Shown: one piece after another, positions 47,418-54,789 of the stretch
Layout of the letters: each line of letters opens with the position of its first letter
How positions within the stretch are numbered: the stretch's first letter is position 1
Assembly: GCF_012349115.1 (NCBI RefSeq)
Contig: NZ_PQIG01000078.1
Location: 186,001 to 250,000, forward strand
DNA: 64,000 bases
Direction: 5' to 3'
Origin: Rhizobium ruizarguesonis
GTDB lineage: Bacteria > Pseudomonadota > Alphaproteobacteria > Rhizobiales > Rhizobiaceae
Translations under genes and position numbers: made by a program
The notes under the pieces: model-generated
The model's database searches: none
What the model was told of the DNA's origin: nothing
Seen by the model: the letters and a program-made list of their open reading frames with translations, nothing else

Positions 47418-49265
47418 ATGATTTATGATCCCGCCCGGGCCAATCCGCTTTTCGGCAATCCCCTGAAGACACGCGACGACCTCGCCAAGGCCGTCATCGA
47501 TCTCTTCGCGCCGCTACTGCCGTATTTTTCCGAAGGCGGCGCCCGTGTGCGCCTCGGTGCGGCCGCCGCGATCTTCGATCGGGCGGCGGCGGATCTGGAG
47601 GGATTTGCGCGGCCGCTCTGGGGGATCGTTCCGCTCGTCGCCGGCGGCGGCACGTTCCCGCACTGGGATCTCTATCGCCGCGGGCTGGCAAACGGCACCA
47701 ATCCTGCTCATCCCGAATATTGGGGCGATCTTGCCGACCGCAATCAGCGGCTGGTCGAGCTCGCCGCGGTCGGCTTCGCCCTGGCGCTCGTGCCCGAGCA
47801 CATCTGGGAACCGCTCGACGACAGCGAGAAGAAGACGGTCGCTGCCTATCTTCTCAGAGCGCGCGAGTTGGAATTCATAGACAATAACTGGAAATTCTTC
47901 CGTGTGCTCATCGATCTCGGGCTGGAACGCGTGAGCGTGGCGTTCGATCACCGGAAAACCATCGCCTATCTCGACGAACTGGAGGCCTTCGACCTCGGGG
48001 ACGGTTGGTATCGCGACGGGCCGGTCCGGCGGGTCGATCATTACATTCCCTTCGCCATGCATTTCTACGGCCTGATCTATGCGGTACTGGCCAAGGGCGA
48101 CGAGGCGCGCAAGGATCGCTTCCGCGATCGCGCTGAGATCTTCGCCAGGGATATCCGCCACTGGTTCGGCCCCGATGGCGCAGCCCTTGCCTTCGGCCGC
48201 AGCCAGACCTACCGCTTCGCGGCAGGAGGTTTCTGGGGCGCGCTTGCCTTTGCCGGCGTCGAAGCCCTGCCCTGGGCAGAGATCAAGGGCTATTACATGC
48301 GCCATATCCGCTGGTGGTCGGCGATGCCGATTGCCGATCGCGACGGCGTTCTTTCGGTCGGTTACGGCTATCCGAACCTCTTCATGAGCGAGAGCTACAA
48401 CTCTCCCGGCTCGCCCTATTGGGCGCTGAAATTCTTCCTGCCGCTCGCTCTTCCGCAGGGTCATCCGTTCTGGACCGCCGAGGAGGCACCGCAGCCGGAA
48501 TTTCCGGAGCCGGTTACGTTGAAGCCGGCGGGCATGGTCGCCATGCACACGCCGGGAAACGTGGTCGTACTCTCCTCGGGGCAGCAGCACGACAAGATGC
48601 TCGGCGCAAACGAGAAATATTCGAAATTCGTCTATTCCACACGCTATGCCTTCAACATCGAAGCCGACGACCGGAATTTCTCCGCCGCAAGTTTCGACGG
48701 CATGCTCGGCCTCTCCGATGACGGCGTCCATTTCCGCATGCGGGAAACTCTCGAAGAGGCGTTGATCGCTGGTGACCTGCTCTATTCGCGCTGGCGCCCC
48801 TGGAGCGATGTCACCATCGAAACCTGGCTGCTTCCCGAAAACCCGTGGCACATCCGCATGCACCGCATCGCCACGCCGCGCACCCTCAGTACCATCGAGG
48901 GCGGCTTTGCGATCGAACGCGCGGATTTCAATGCCGATCGCTCCGATGTAAGCGATGGCCGGGCCGTCTGGTACGGACAGACCGACGTCAGCGCCATCGT
49001 CGATCTATCGCCCCATCCGAGGGCCGGCCATGCGATGAGCCCGATACCGAACACCAATCTCATCCACGCCAAGACCCTGCTGCCGCAGCTGCGCGGTGAA
49101 ATCGGCCCCGGAACCACCGTGCTCGCAACTGCGGCAATGGCCCTGTCCAGCCGCGAGAACTGGGCAAAGGCGCTCAACCCGCCGGCCTGCCCTCGCCTCG
49201 ACGAGGTGGAGCGGCTCTTTCGCGAGAAAGGCGTACAGGTTCCGGCATTCGCCCTCGGGACGTAG
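47418..49265 (+). CDS. DUF2264 family protein, probable intracellular carbohydrate-active enzyme
   Basis: A 615-residue protein starting MIYDPARANPLFGNPLKTRD, matching the DUF2264 opening (N-P-L-x-T-R-x-D). The N-terminal half (about 20-370) is helical with aromatic-rich motifs (GGGTFPHWDLYRRGLANGTN, WFGPDGAALAFGRSQTYRFA); the C-terminal half is beta-rich (SSGQQHDKMLGANEKYSKFV). Overall plan is that of an (alpha/alpha)-toroid plus sandwich, as in several lyase families. DUF2264 genes are often beside uronate or rhamnogalacturonan catabolism genes. No signal peptide. Reaction unknown; by position it serves the uronate locus. Confidence 0.85.
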   Translation: MIYDPARANPLFGNPLKTRDDLAKAVIDLFAPLLPYFSEGGARVRLGAAAAIFDRAAADLEGFARPLWGIVPLVAGGGTFPHWDLYRRGLANGTNPAHPEYWGDLADRNQRLVELAAVGFALALVPEHIWEPLDDSEKKTVAAYLLRARELEFIDNNWKFFRVLIDLGLERVSVAFDHRKTIAYLDELEAFDLGDGWYRDGPVRRVDHYIPFAMHFYGLIYAVLAKGDEARKDRFRDRAEIFARDIRHWFGPDGAALAFGRSQTYRFAAGGFWGALAFAGVEALPWAEIKGYYMRHIRWWSAMPIADRDGVLSVGYGYPNLFMSESYNSPGSPYWALKFFLPLALPQGHPFWTAEEAPQPEFPEPVTLKPAGMVAMHTPGNVVVLSSGQQHDKMLGANEKYSKFVYSTRYAFNIEADDRNFSAASFDGMLGLSDDGVHFRMRETLEEALIAGDLLYSRWRPWSDVTIETWLLPENPWHIRMHRIATPRTLSTIEGGFAIERADFNADRSDVSDGRAVWYGQTDVSAIVDLSPHPRAGHAMSPIPNTNLIHAKTLLPQLRGEIGPGTTVLATAAMALSSRENWAKALNPPACPRLDEVERLFREKGVQVPAFALGT

Positions 49266-49312
49266 CTTGGAGGCACTGGCTTTCGGGTTTCGACCGCAAG
49301 CCAGACGGTTGA

Positions 49313-49819
49313 TTATCGTGCGGTCAACTCGGAACGGTATGCTTCAGCGATGCGCTGCGCCAACTGTGCCATTTGATCGTCAGGTATCTGCAGAACCCCG
49401 TACTCCGCCATCGGTGCATGGTATTGCTGCTCTTCAAGACGCACACCTGAGGGCAAGGGAACGACATGAAAATGCAGGTGGCTATTGGCTTGTTGGCTGC
49501 CGAGCGAAAGCACATAAATTCGCTCGGCGTCGAACACGCTCTTGAGGGCACGCGACAAGACGTGCACCTTCTCCTGTAGTCGAAGATATTCATCTGTCGA
49601 CATGTCCCACGCCAGATCCTCACGGTGCTCTCTTGGACAGACGAGGCAATAACCGGGCAGAGTGGGATATTTGCTCAGGAAGATGATGGTCTCGTCGTCT
49701 TCAAAAACGCGATGGTGAAAGAAGTCAGGGGCATTCCTGACCAAGCCGCAGATAAAGCATGGCCTTGTTCCGATGTCCTGCGCATAAGCCTTGAGATCAA
49801 ATGGTCGGCGTTCGATCAT
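49313..49819 (-). CDS. HIT family protein
   Basis: A 168-residue histidine-triad protein. ATG 49819 has AAAGG seven bases upstream. The triad SHLHFHVVPLP is near residue 115, and a CFICGL Cys pair near residue 22 may bind zinc. Family members hydrolyse dinucleoside polyphosphates or aminoacyl-adenylates. It is convergent with the DUF2264 gene; a weak hairpin CTGGCTT/AAGCCAG (49276-49304) lies between them. Confidence 0.9.
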   Translation of the reverse strand: MIERRPFDLKAYAQDIGTRPCFICGLVRNAPDFFHHRVFEDDETIIFLSKYPTLPGYCLVCPREHREDLAWDMSTDEYLRLQEKVHVLSRALKSVFDAERIYVLSLGSQQANSHLHFHVVPLPSGVRLEEQQYHAPMAEYGVLQIPDDQMAQLAQRIAEAYRSELTAR

Positions 49820-50018
49820 TCTAAACCTTTGTCGTCTCACGCGCCGAGGCGTATCCGATCGTCAAATTGGTGCGACAACCGATATTGGGAAGTCAAATCG
49901 ATCCTGCCATCAAATCTGTCCACTGGCGCATATGCGAGGCTATGGTCATCCTGACACTCCCATTGCAATCGACTTTGCATGAATTAAGTGATATTGAGAT
50001 GTTCATCACCAATCTCAC

Positions 50019-50855
50019 GTGGCCGAAATGACCGAAGCTCTCTTTTCCGAATTTCTCATGATTGATCGGTCGTCCGCCAACGACGGGCGAACCGTGCCAT
50101 TGGCTGGCCACCGGCGCAAAGGCGTTGCTCCAGAACGGACCTCGGATGAAAACGCTCTGCGTGATGCGTTCGCGGATGCCTTCCTGCAGACCCTGACGAA
50201 GTTCGCCGTCGATCGATCTGCTTTTCCTGAGAACGCGGACCCCGAACTCGCGAAGCTCGCCAGGGCGATTGCAAATGTTGCGGTCGGGGATTCCGTGGTA
50301 ATCCGCTTGAAACCCGATCTGCCGGAAGGACATCGCAGATCCGTCAAGACCTTCTTCCAGACGATGGTCCGCGTCAGCGGCTCGCTGGAAGAAAGCCGCC
50401 TGGAAGATGCGATCAACAAGCTCGCGGATGTTATCCTGCCTGATGAGCTTGGCGAGGCGCGCGGCGTGCTCGCAGCGGACAATCTGGAGGTCAGGGATCG
50501 CTTCATCGCTGAGGTGCCGCAGCTCACCAGCGCGGAGATCGGAAACCGCGCCGGCTCAAGCGCGAGAAACCTGTACGCGACTGCGGCGCGCTGGAAGAAA
50601 GCCGGCGACATTTTCTCAGTACATCATCGCGGCACCGAATATTTTCCGGCGTTTCAGCTCCGGGACGGACGGCCGCATCCTGCGATCAAGAAGGCGCTTG
50701 TGGCGCTTCCGGAAAACCTGTCTCCATGGCAGCGCGCATTCTGGTTCGTTTCAACGAACGGCTGGCTGGACGACAAGGCGCCCATGGATGCGCTTGACGA
50801 TATCGACGCGGTGGCTGCTGCCGCGGCCCGTGAACGGCAAGAGGTCATTGGGTGA
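50019..50855 (+). CDS. Enlarged antitoxin of a RES-type toxin-antitoxin pair (MbcA/ParS/Xre-like C-terminus)
   Basis: A 278-residue protein. The C-terminal 90 residues carry an HTH-like stretch (LTSAEIGNRAGSSARNLYATAARWKK) followed by a DUF2384/MbcA-ParS toxin-binding segment (FSVHHRGTEYFPAFQLRDGR, then LSPWQRAFWFVSTNGWLDDKAP). The first 180 residues are an extra domain that standard antitoxins of about 130-160 residues lack. The stop overlaps the GTG start of the RES gene by four bases (GTGA). It probably neutralises the RES toxin and represses the operon. GTG 50019 or ATG 50028 may be the start. Confidence 0.82.
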   Translation: MAEMTEALFSEFLMIDRSSANDGRTVPLAGHRRKGVAPERTSDENALRDAFADAFLQTLTKFAVDRSAFPENADPELAKLARAIANVAVGDSVVIRLKPDLPEGHRRSVKTFFQTMVRVSGSLEESRLEDAINKLADVILPDELGEARGVLAADNLEVRDRFIAEVPQLTSAEIGNRAGSSARNLYATAARWKKAGDIFSVHHRGTEYFPAFQLRDGRPHPAIKKALVALPENLSPWQRAFWFVSTNGWLDDKAPMDALDDIDAVAAAAARERQEVIG

Positions 50856-51496
50856 GCCACCCTCCTCTGCCATGCCCGCCGTCTCCTTTTCCAACGATCA
50901 ACATCCGGACGATCAAGGCGGGTACGGCGCTTCATCGGACCCATCTGTCTTCGTTCCGGGCAGGGCAATTCAATCCCTGCAAGGGACAGCCGACGCGCTT
51001 TGCGCCGTTCAACGACGCGCACGGCAATTGTGTCGCAACGCTCTATGCGGCAACGAGCAGAGAGGCGGCCGCCTTCGAGTCGATCTTTCACGACATCGAA
51101 CCGGCCGCCGCTTTCAAGACCGTCCGGCTAGCCGTTGTCGAAGCGCGGACGGTGAGCGTCATCGCGCCAAAGCGTGATCTACGGTTGGCAAGCCTTTTCG
51201 CACCCGATTTGAAAGCCTGGAAACTCAGTCGAACCGATCTCATCGAAACGCCGAAGTCGACATATGGCGAGACCGTCCTGTGGGCCGAAGCCATTCATCG
51301 GGCGCGCGCAGACATTGACGGGTTGATCTGGACGTCCCGCCAGTGCGACCCCGAACAATGCATGATCCTGTTCGAGGATCGCATGACAGAGGATCGGCTC
51401 GACGTCGTTCAATCCATTGACGCCGATACGGATGTTGGTCTCCTTCTCGAGCTGCGGGACTACGGGCGCCGTGCGGGCATAACGATCATATCTTAG
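50852..51496 (+). CDS. RES-domain toxin (NAD-degrading type)
   Basis: A 214-residue protein with the RES fold pattern: GTALHRTHLSSFRAGQFNPC (Arg), RFAPFNDAHGNCVATLYAATS (Tyr), then REAAAFESIFHDI (Glu), and a late W-T-S-R-Q (Ser) segment. These Arg, Tyr, Glu and Ser positions line the ADP-ribosyltransferase-like site of RES toxins, which deplete NAD+ by family knowledge. Translation is coupled to the antitoxin gene. The target and activity here are untested. Confidence 0.88.
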   Translation: MSHPPLPCPPSPFPTINIRTIKAGTALHRTHLSSFRAGQFNPCKGQPTRFAPFNDAHGNCVATLYAATSREAAAFESIFHDIEPAAAFKTVRLAVVEARTVSVIAPKRDLRLASLFAPDLKAWKLSRTDLIETPKSTYGETVLWAEAIHRARADIDGLIWTSRQCDPEQCMILFEDRMTEDRLDVVQSIDADTDVGLLLELRDYGRRAGITIIS

Positions 51497-51726
51497 CGCC
51501 AATGACGCTCGCTGACTCCGGAACCGTCACCAAAGCTATTCTCAAAAACCAATGCGCGCTCAACGCGGTCGTCGCATAATATTTTCGAATTACTCCATAA
51601 TTATATTTATATCTTCAACTAATGAATAAGAAAAACCCACTCTTCGCAACATTGCTGTAATGAAATCCGGCAAAGCGCAGCAGCATACTCAGCCTTCAGT
51701 TTCCGAGATCTTGAGAGGAGACCGCA
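51497..51726. other. AT-rich intergenic region
   Basis: 230 bases after the RES gene. It includes an AT-rich stretch around 51575-51630 that is unlike the surrounding GC-rich DNA. GAGAGGAG precedes the next ATG. No gene seen. Confidence 0.4.
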
Positions 51727-51990
51727 ATGCCCACCATAATGATCTATCACGACGTCAAAGACACGAAACACTGGCTCGCTTCGCCCATCCGCAAACAGGT
51801 ATTGGAACCCGTCGGCGTGACGAACATTCGCACGTTCACAGACCCTCAAACGTCCAACCGCGTCGGCTTGGTCATGGACGTTGCAGATATGGAAAAGTTG
51901 ATGGCCTTCATGCAGACCAAGGCAGCGGCCGATGCGATGGCGAGTGACGGTGTCTTGCCCGAGACCATGACGTTCCTCGTGCAATCGTAA
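51727..51990 (+). CDS. Small ferredoxin-like-fold protein (dimeric alpha-beta barrel type), function unknown
   Basis: An 87-residue protein (MPTIMIYHDVKDTKHWLASP, then VGLVMDVADMEKLMAFMQTK, ending PETMTFLVQS) with the strand-helix-strand-strand-helix-strand pattern of small ABM-like or DUF3764-like proteins. GAGAGGAG precedes the ATG. It is followed 44 bases later by a protein of the same general fold. I do not assign a function. Confidence 0.7.
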   Translation: MPTIMIYHDVKDTKHWLASPIRKQVLEPVGVTNIRTFTDPQTSNRVGLVMDVADMEKLMAFMQTKAAADAMASDGVLPETMTFLVQS

Positions 51991-52034
51991 CACGCGTCTC
52001 AACCAAACTTGGAAATGCAACGCGGGAGGATGAT

Positions 52035-52304
52035 ATGACGACATTATTCGTGAGGCACGAGGTCTCCGACTACGCCACTTGGCGCAAGACGTATGATGCG
52101 TTTCATCAGGTGCAGAAGGCCAACGGGGTGACGGCGCAAGCCGTTTATCGCGCCATCGACAATCCGAACGATATTACCGTCACCCACGAGTTCGCCACGT
52201 TTGAAGCGGCGCAGGCATTCAGCAAGTTGGACGAGCTGAAGACGGCGATGCGCACGGGAGGCGTGCTCGGCGCGCCGACAGTGTGGTTTACCAACAAAGC
52301 ATGA
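52035..52304 (+). CDS. Small antibiotic-monooxygenase-like fold protein, function unknown
   Basis: An 89-residue protein (MTTLFVRHEVSDYATWRKTY, AIDNPNDITVTHEFATFEAA, ending GAPTVWFTNKA). The H-x-V-x-D-Y-x-x-W-R-x-x-Y-D start and the late T-H-E-F strand are common in dimeric alpha-beta barrel proteins of the cyclase/ABM type. GGGAGGATG precedes the ATG. Probably in one operon with the preceding gene and followed by a hairpin. Confidence 0.75.
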   Translation: MTTLFVRHEVSDYATWRKTYDAFHQVQKANGVTAQAVYRAIDNPNDITVTHEFATFEAAQAFSKLDELKTAMRTGGVLGAPTVWFTNKA

Positions 52305-52308
52305 GATA

Positions 52309-52345
52309 GGCCAAAACGGCCTCCGCCGCGGTGCAACGGAGGCCG
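52309..52345 (-). terminator. Terminator between convergent small genes
   Basis: Perfect 9-bp stem CGGCCTCCG / CGGAGGCCG with an 11-base loop; on the minus strand it is followed by TTTT. It would end the HD-domain gene transcript and perhaps also the plus-strand operon. Confidence 0.65.
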
Positions 52346-52430
52346 CCGGCTCTCAATGCATGACATGGAGGCGGGTAGTGGACGCTTGCCAGATTGCCGA
52401 CCTTGATGGCAGTTGCCGGCGAACGTAAAA

Positions 52431-52859
52431 TTATGACCCGCTCGTTATGTCGCGCAGGAGATCCAGGCCGCGTTGGTATTTTTCCGTTTTCTTGCCGGCC
52501 TGTTCGGCCTGCCGGAGATTGTCTTCGAGATCGGCCCGCTTGACGGGCAAGGACAACGGGTTTGATGCCGCACGTCTGACGAAGTCGTCGTCCGGCTCGT
52601 CCGGCCGACGTGTCAGAGCATTCACCGCCGAGATGATCGCCGGCGGAAAGCCTTCTTCCCTCAGCCTGTCGAGCGTCCAGCCGCTTCCCTTTTCGACAAC
52701 GTCATGAAGGTAGGCGACCGTTCGCGTCTCGTCACCAGAAACCAGAAGGGCTACCCGCTGGCAGTGCTCGAAGAACGGCCGGCCGGTTTTGTCCGCCTTA
52801 CCTTCATGGGCTGTAAGAGCGATCTGGATGGCATGGTCGAGATGCTGCATGGCGATCAC
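52431..52859 (-). CDS. HD-domain protein, small SpoT/MESH1-like
   Basis: A 142-residue protein. The HD pattern is present: F-x-E-H (PFFEHCQRVALLV), then the H-D pair (TVAYLHDVVEKGSG), and a later D (VKRADLEDNLRQAE). This matches the N-terminal hydrolase part of RelA/SpoT and small alarmone hydrolases; (p)ppGpp or nucleotide hydrolysis is a guess from family. GTG 52859 overlaps the DUF2934 stop by four bases; ATG 52850 is an alternative. Last gene of a small minus-strand operon. Confidence 0.8.
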   Translation of the reverse strand: MIAMQHLDHAIQIALTAHEGKADKTGRPFFEHCQRVALLVSGDETRTVAYLHDVVEKGSGWTLDRLREEGFPPAIISAVNALTRRPDEPDDDFVRRAASNPLSLPVKRADLEDNLRQAEQAGKKTEKYQRGLDLLRDITSGS

Positions 52860-53182
52860 GGTCCCTCTGTCTTCCTGATCTTCCGTCGGGAAGGCTTTTC
52901 GCCCGTCGTCATCTCGATGTCAGGGACGGGGGCCATCGCGGCCTGGACAGGCCTCGCTCGTGGGCGATCGAGATCGCCGCTCTCACCGGCGCCTTGAAGC
53001 AGTGCTGCATCATCCCTGTCGTCTTCATCAAGCAGGTTCTGCAGCGTCTCATTCTCATCCTCGCCGGCCAGTTCGTCACAGGCTTGAAGCCAGTGGCGCT
53101 GATCGGCGCCGTCCGGGCGGCCCTCGGCCTCCCAGATTTCGTAGGCACGGCGACGGATCTGCTCGTGCTTGTCTATAGCCAT
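52856..53182 (-). CDS. DUF2934 family small protein
   Basis: A 108-residue protein from ATG 53182 (GGAGGCG upstream). The N-terminal MAIDKHEQIRRRAYEIWEAE followed by G-R-P-D-G and H-W-L-Q-A is the DUF2934 signature (about 1-40). The rest is acidic then basic and low in complexity. Frequent in rhizobial stress-type gene clusters; function unknown. The open frame upstream to 53353 lacks a ribosome-binding site. Confidence 0.82.
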   Translation of the reverse strand: MAIDKHEQIRRRAYEIWEAEGRPDGADQRHWLQACDELAGEDENETLQNLLDEDDRDDAALLQGAGESGDLDRPRARPVQAAMAPVPDIEMTTGEKPSRRKIRKTEGP

Positions 53183-53228
53183 GATCGCCTCCAAGCGCAT
53201 TTCATCCGAAGAACGAGCCCAGCCGCTT

Positions 53229-53585
53229 TCACGGCGTGTTGATGGTTGGAAGAAAATCCTCCACCTGTTTGCGCTTATCCTTCGAAAGCGTCTCCACCCG
53301 TTCCTTCCAGAACCGCTCAGCCTCGGGTGGATCCTCATCCCATTGGCGAACATCGGTGATGTTGTCGTCGATCATGGACCGACGGTGGCCGCCGAGGCTG
53401 AGATATTCTTTCGCAAGCTTCAGGCTTGGGTTTTCAGTGTCGCTATCGCGGCCTGATGTCGAACTCGCGTTGCGCCGGGCATTTTCCAATGCCCTTTTAC
53501 GATCGGTCTCGGCTCGCTCCGTATCGGCGGAACGCGCGTCATCTGTCCCGCTCTCGGGCGGCACGTTTAATCTGGAAGTCACCAT
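53229..53585 (-). CDS. Small charged protein of unknown function
   Basis: A 118-residue hydrophilic protein (MVTSRLNVPPESGTDDARSA; Arg/Asp/Glu-rich middle; a HRRSMIDDNITDVRQWDEDP segment; ending KQVEDFLPTINTP). The start at 53585 has only a weak upstream purine stretch. It appears disordered at the N-terminus with a helical C-terminal half. It sits between two other small genes in the same direction. No family recognised. Confidence 0.6.
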   Translation of the reverse strand: MVTSRLNVPPESGTDDARSADTERAETDRKRALENARRNASSTSGRDSDTENPSLKLAKEYLSLGGHRRSMIDDNITDVRQWDEDPPEAERFWKERVETLSKDKRKQVEDFLPTINTP

Positions 53586-53685
53586 GGATCACCTCTCGAT
53601 GTTGTGATCCACTAACCTTTGCAAGCAGTGAGAGTTCCGCGTGGGTGGAGATTGATTTGAGCGAGCGCCCCGCACCGCCCGGCAA

Positions 53686-53976
53686 TCAATGAACGGCCAT
53701 ACTCACCATTCGATAGGGGTGCACGGCTTCGAATTGCGAGATCATCGCCGTCGCCTGCTGAAATACGAGCTCGGCATTTTCCGGATCATCACGGGCGAGT
53801 TCATCGGCGTTGACGCGGATCGTTTCGGCCATATTGTTGGAAAGTGCGGCAAACTGCGTGTTGCCTTCGACATAGGCCTCGCGAGCCGTCTCCTCCAGCG
53901 TACGAGCGATATCGACGAGGATTTCCTCGCGTTCCTCGATACTGAGGTCTTTGATGATATTGGTCTTCTCTTCCAT
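53686..53976 (-). CDS. Small acidic helical protein of unknown function
   Basis: A 96-residue protein from ATG 53976 (MEEKTNIIKDLSIEEREEIL), with GGAGTGAG upstream. Predicted all-helical and acidic, ending ISQFEAVHPYRMVSMAVH. It is the first gene of the minus-strand group of small genes and divergent from groES; the CIRCE site lies 181 bases from its start on the other side. Family not recognised. Confidence 0.7.
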   Translation of the reverse strand: MEEKTNIIKDLSIEEREEILVDIARTLEETAREAYVEGNTQFAALSNNMAETIRVNADELARDDPENAELVFQQATAMISQFEAVHPYRMVSMAVH

Positions 53977-54156
53977 GTCACTCACTCCAAAAAGACGTGG
54001 GACGATGACCGAGCTTGAACAAGCCTCGATCATCAAAGAGTTGGGAATGCCGAAATCCGGATTCAAGCCTCAATCCTGCTGGAACTCGCCTCCGGCACCA
54101 CGCCGTCGCCTTCGTTATTCGAACGCGGGAGGCGATTTTCTGTTCCCTGCCGGGCG

Positions 54157-54183
54157 TTAGCACTCACGAGCAGGGAGTGCCAA
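54157..54183. promoter_or_regulatory. CIRCE element (HrcA operator) of groESL
   Basis: TTAGCACTC-N9-GAGTGCCAA matches the CIRCE consensus TTAGCACTC-N9-GAGTGCTAA with one mismatch. It lies 140 bases upstream of groES. HrcA bound here represses the chaperonin operon until heat stress (established for CIRCE). Confidence 0.95.
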
Positions 54184-54322
54184 TTTTTCTTCCATCACCT
54201 CTTGAATTGCAAAACCATCGAACCAAATCATTCTCGCAAGGCTCGCGCGCGAGCACCCGCCCGGATTGGTCATCCGGTCCGGCTAAGGACAACGTCATCA
54301 CTGTTTATCGATGGAGGAAGAC

Positions 54323-54637
54323 ATGTCGTTCCGACCGCTTCATGACCGCATTCTCGTCCGCCGGGTCGATTCAGAGGAAAAGACCAAGGGCGGCATCATC
54401 ATTCCCGACACTGCCAAGGAAAAGCCGCAGGAAGGCGAGGTCATCGCCGTCGGCCCCGGCGCACGCAACGACGCCGGCCAGATCCAGGCACTCGACGTCA
54501 AGCCCGGCGATCGCATCCTGTTCGGAAAATGGTCCGGCACCGAGATCAAGATCAATGGCGAGGATCTGCTGATCATGAAGGAAAGCGACGTGATGGGCAT
54601 CATCGAAACCCAGGGCGAAAAGAAGCAGGCCGCATGA
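54323..54637 (+). CDS. groES: Co-chaperonin GroES
   Basis: A 104-residue Hsp10. ATG 54323 follows GGAGGAAG; start MSFRPLHDRILVRRVDSEEK. The mobile loop (EEKTKGGIIIPDTAKEKPQE, about 17-36) that contacts GroEL is intact, as are the roof loop and the late ILFGKWSGTEIKINGEDLLI strand pair. It is the first gene of the operon, followed by groEL after 152 bases that contain a mosaic repeat. Confidence 0.97.
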   Translation: MSFRPLHDRILVRRVDSEEKTKGGIIIPDTAKEKPQEGEVIAVGPGARNDAGQIQALDVKPGDRILFGKWSGTEIKINGEDLLIMKESDVMGIIETQGEKKQAA

Positions 54638-54661
54638 GATCCCTGCTGACATCCGTCCACG

Positions 54662-54768
54662 CTGGAGCGCTTCAGCTTTTCATGGAAACGCAGAACCGCT
54701 CCAACATTTTATTTCTGACGCAATTCCGAACGGAAAACCCCTTCGTACTTTCCTGGAATTGCTCTGGC
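54662..54768. repeat. Rhizobial mosaic repeat between groES and groEL
   Basis: GGAGCG (54664-54669) pairs with CGCTCC (54697-54702) and CAATTCC (54721-54727) with GGAATTG (54755-54761). I recognise this segment as a widely dispersed repeat in Rhizobium and relatives. It almost fills the gap before the groEL ribosome-binding site (GAAGGAG, 54776-54782). Confidence 0.75.
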
Positions 54769-54789
54769 TGCCTATGAAGGAGTGAGGAC

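Noticed and set aside
47514..48863. 449-residue minus-strand open frame
   Set aside because: Antisense to the DUF2264 gene; no motif or start signal.
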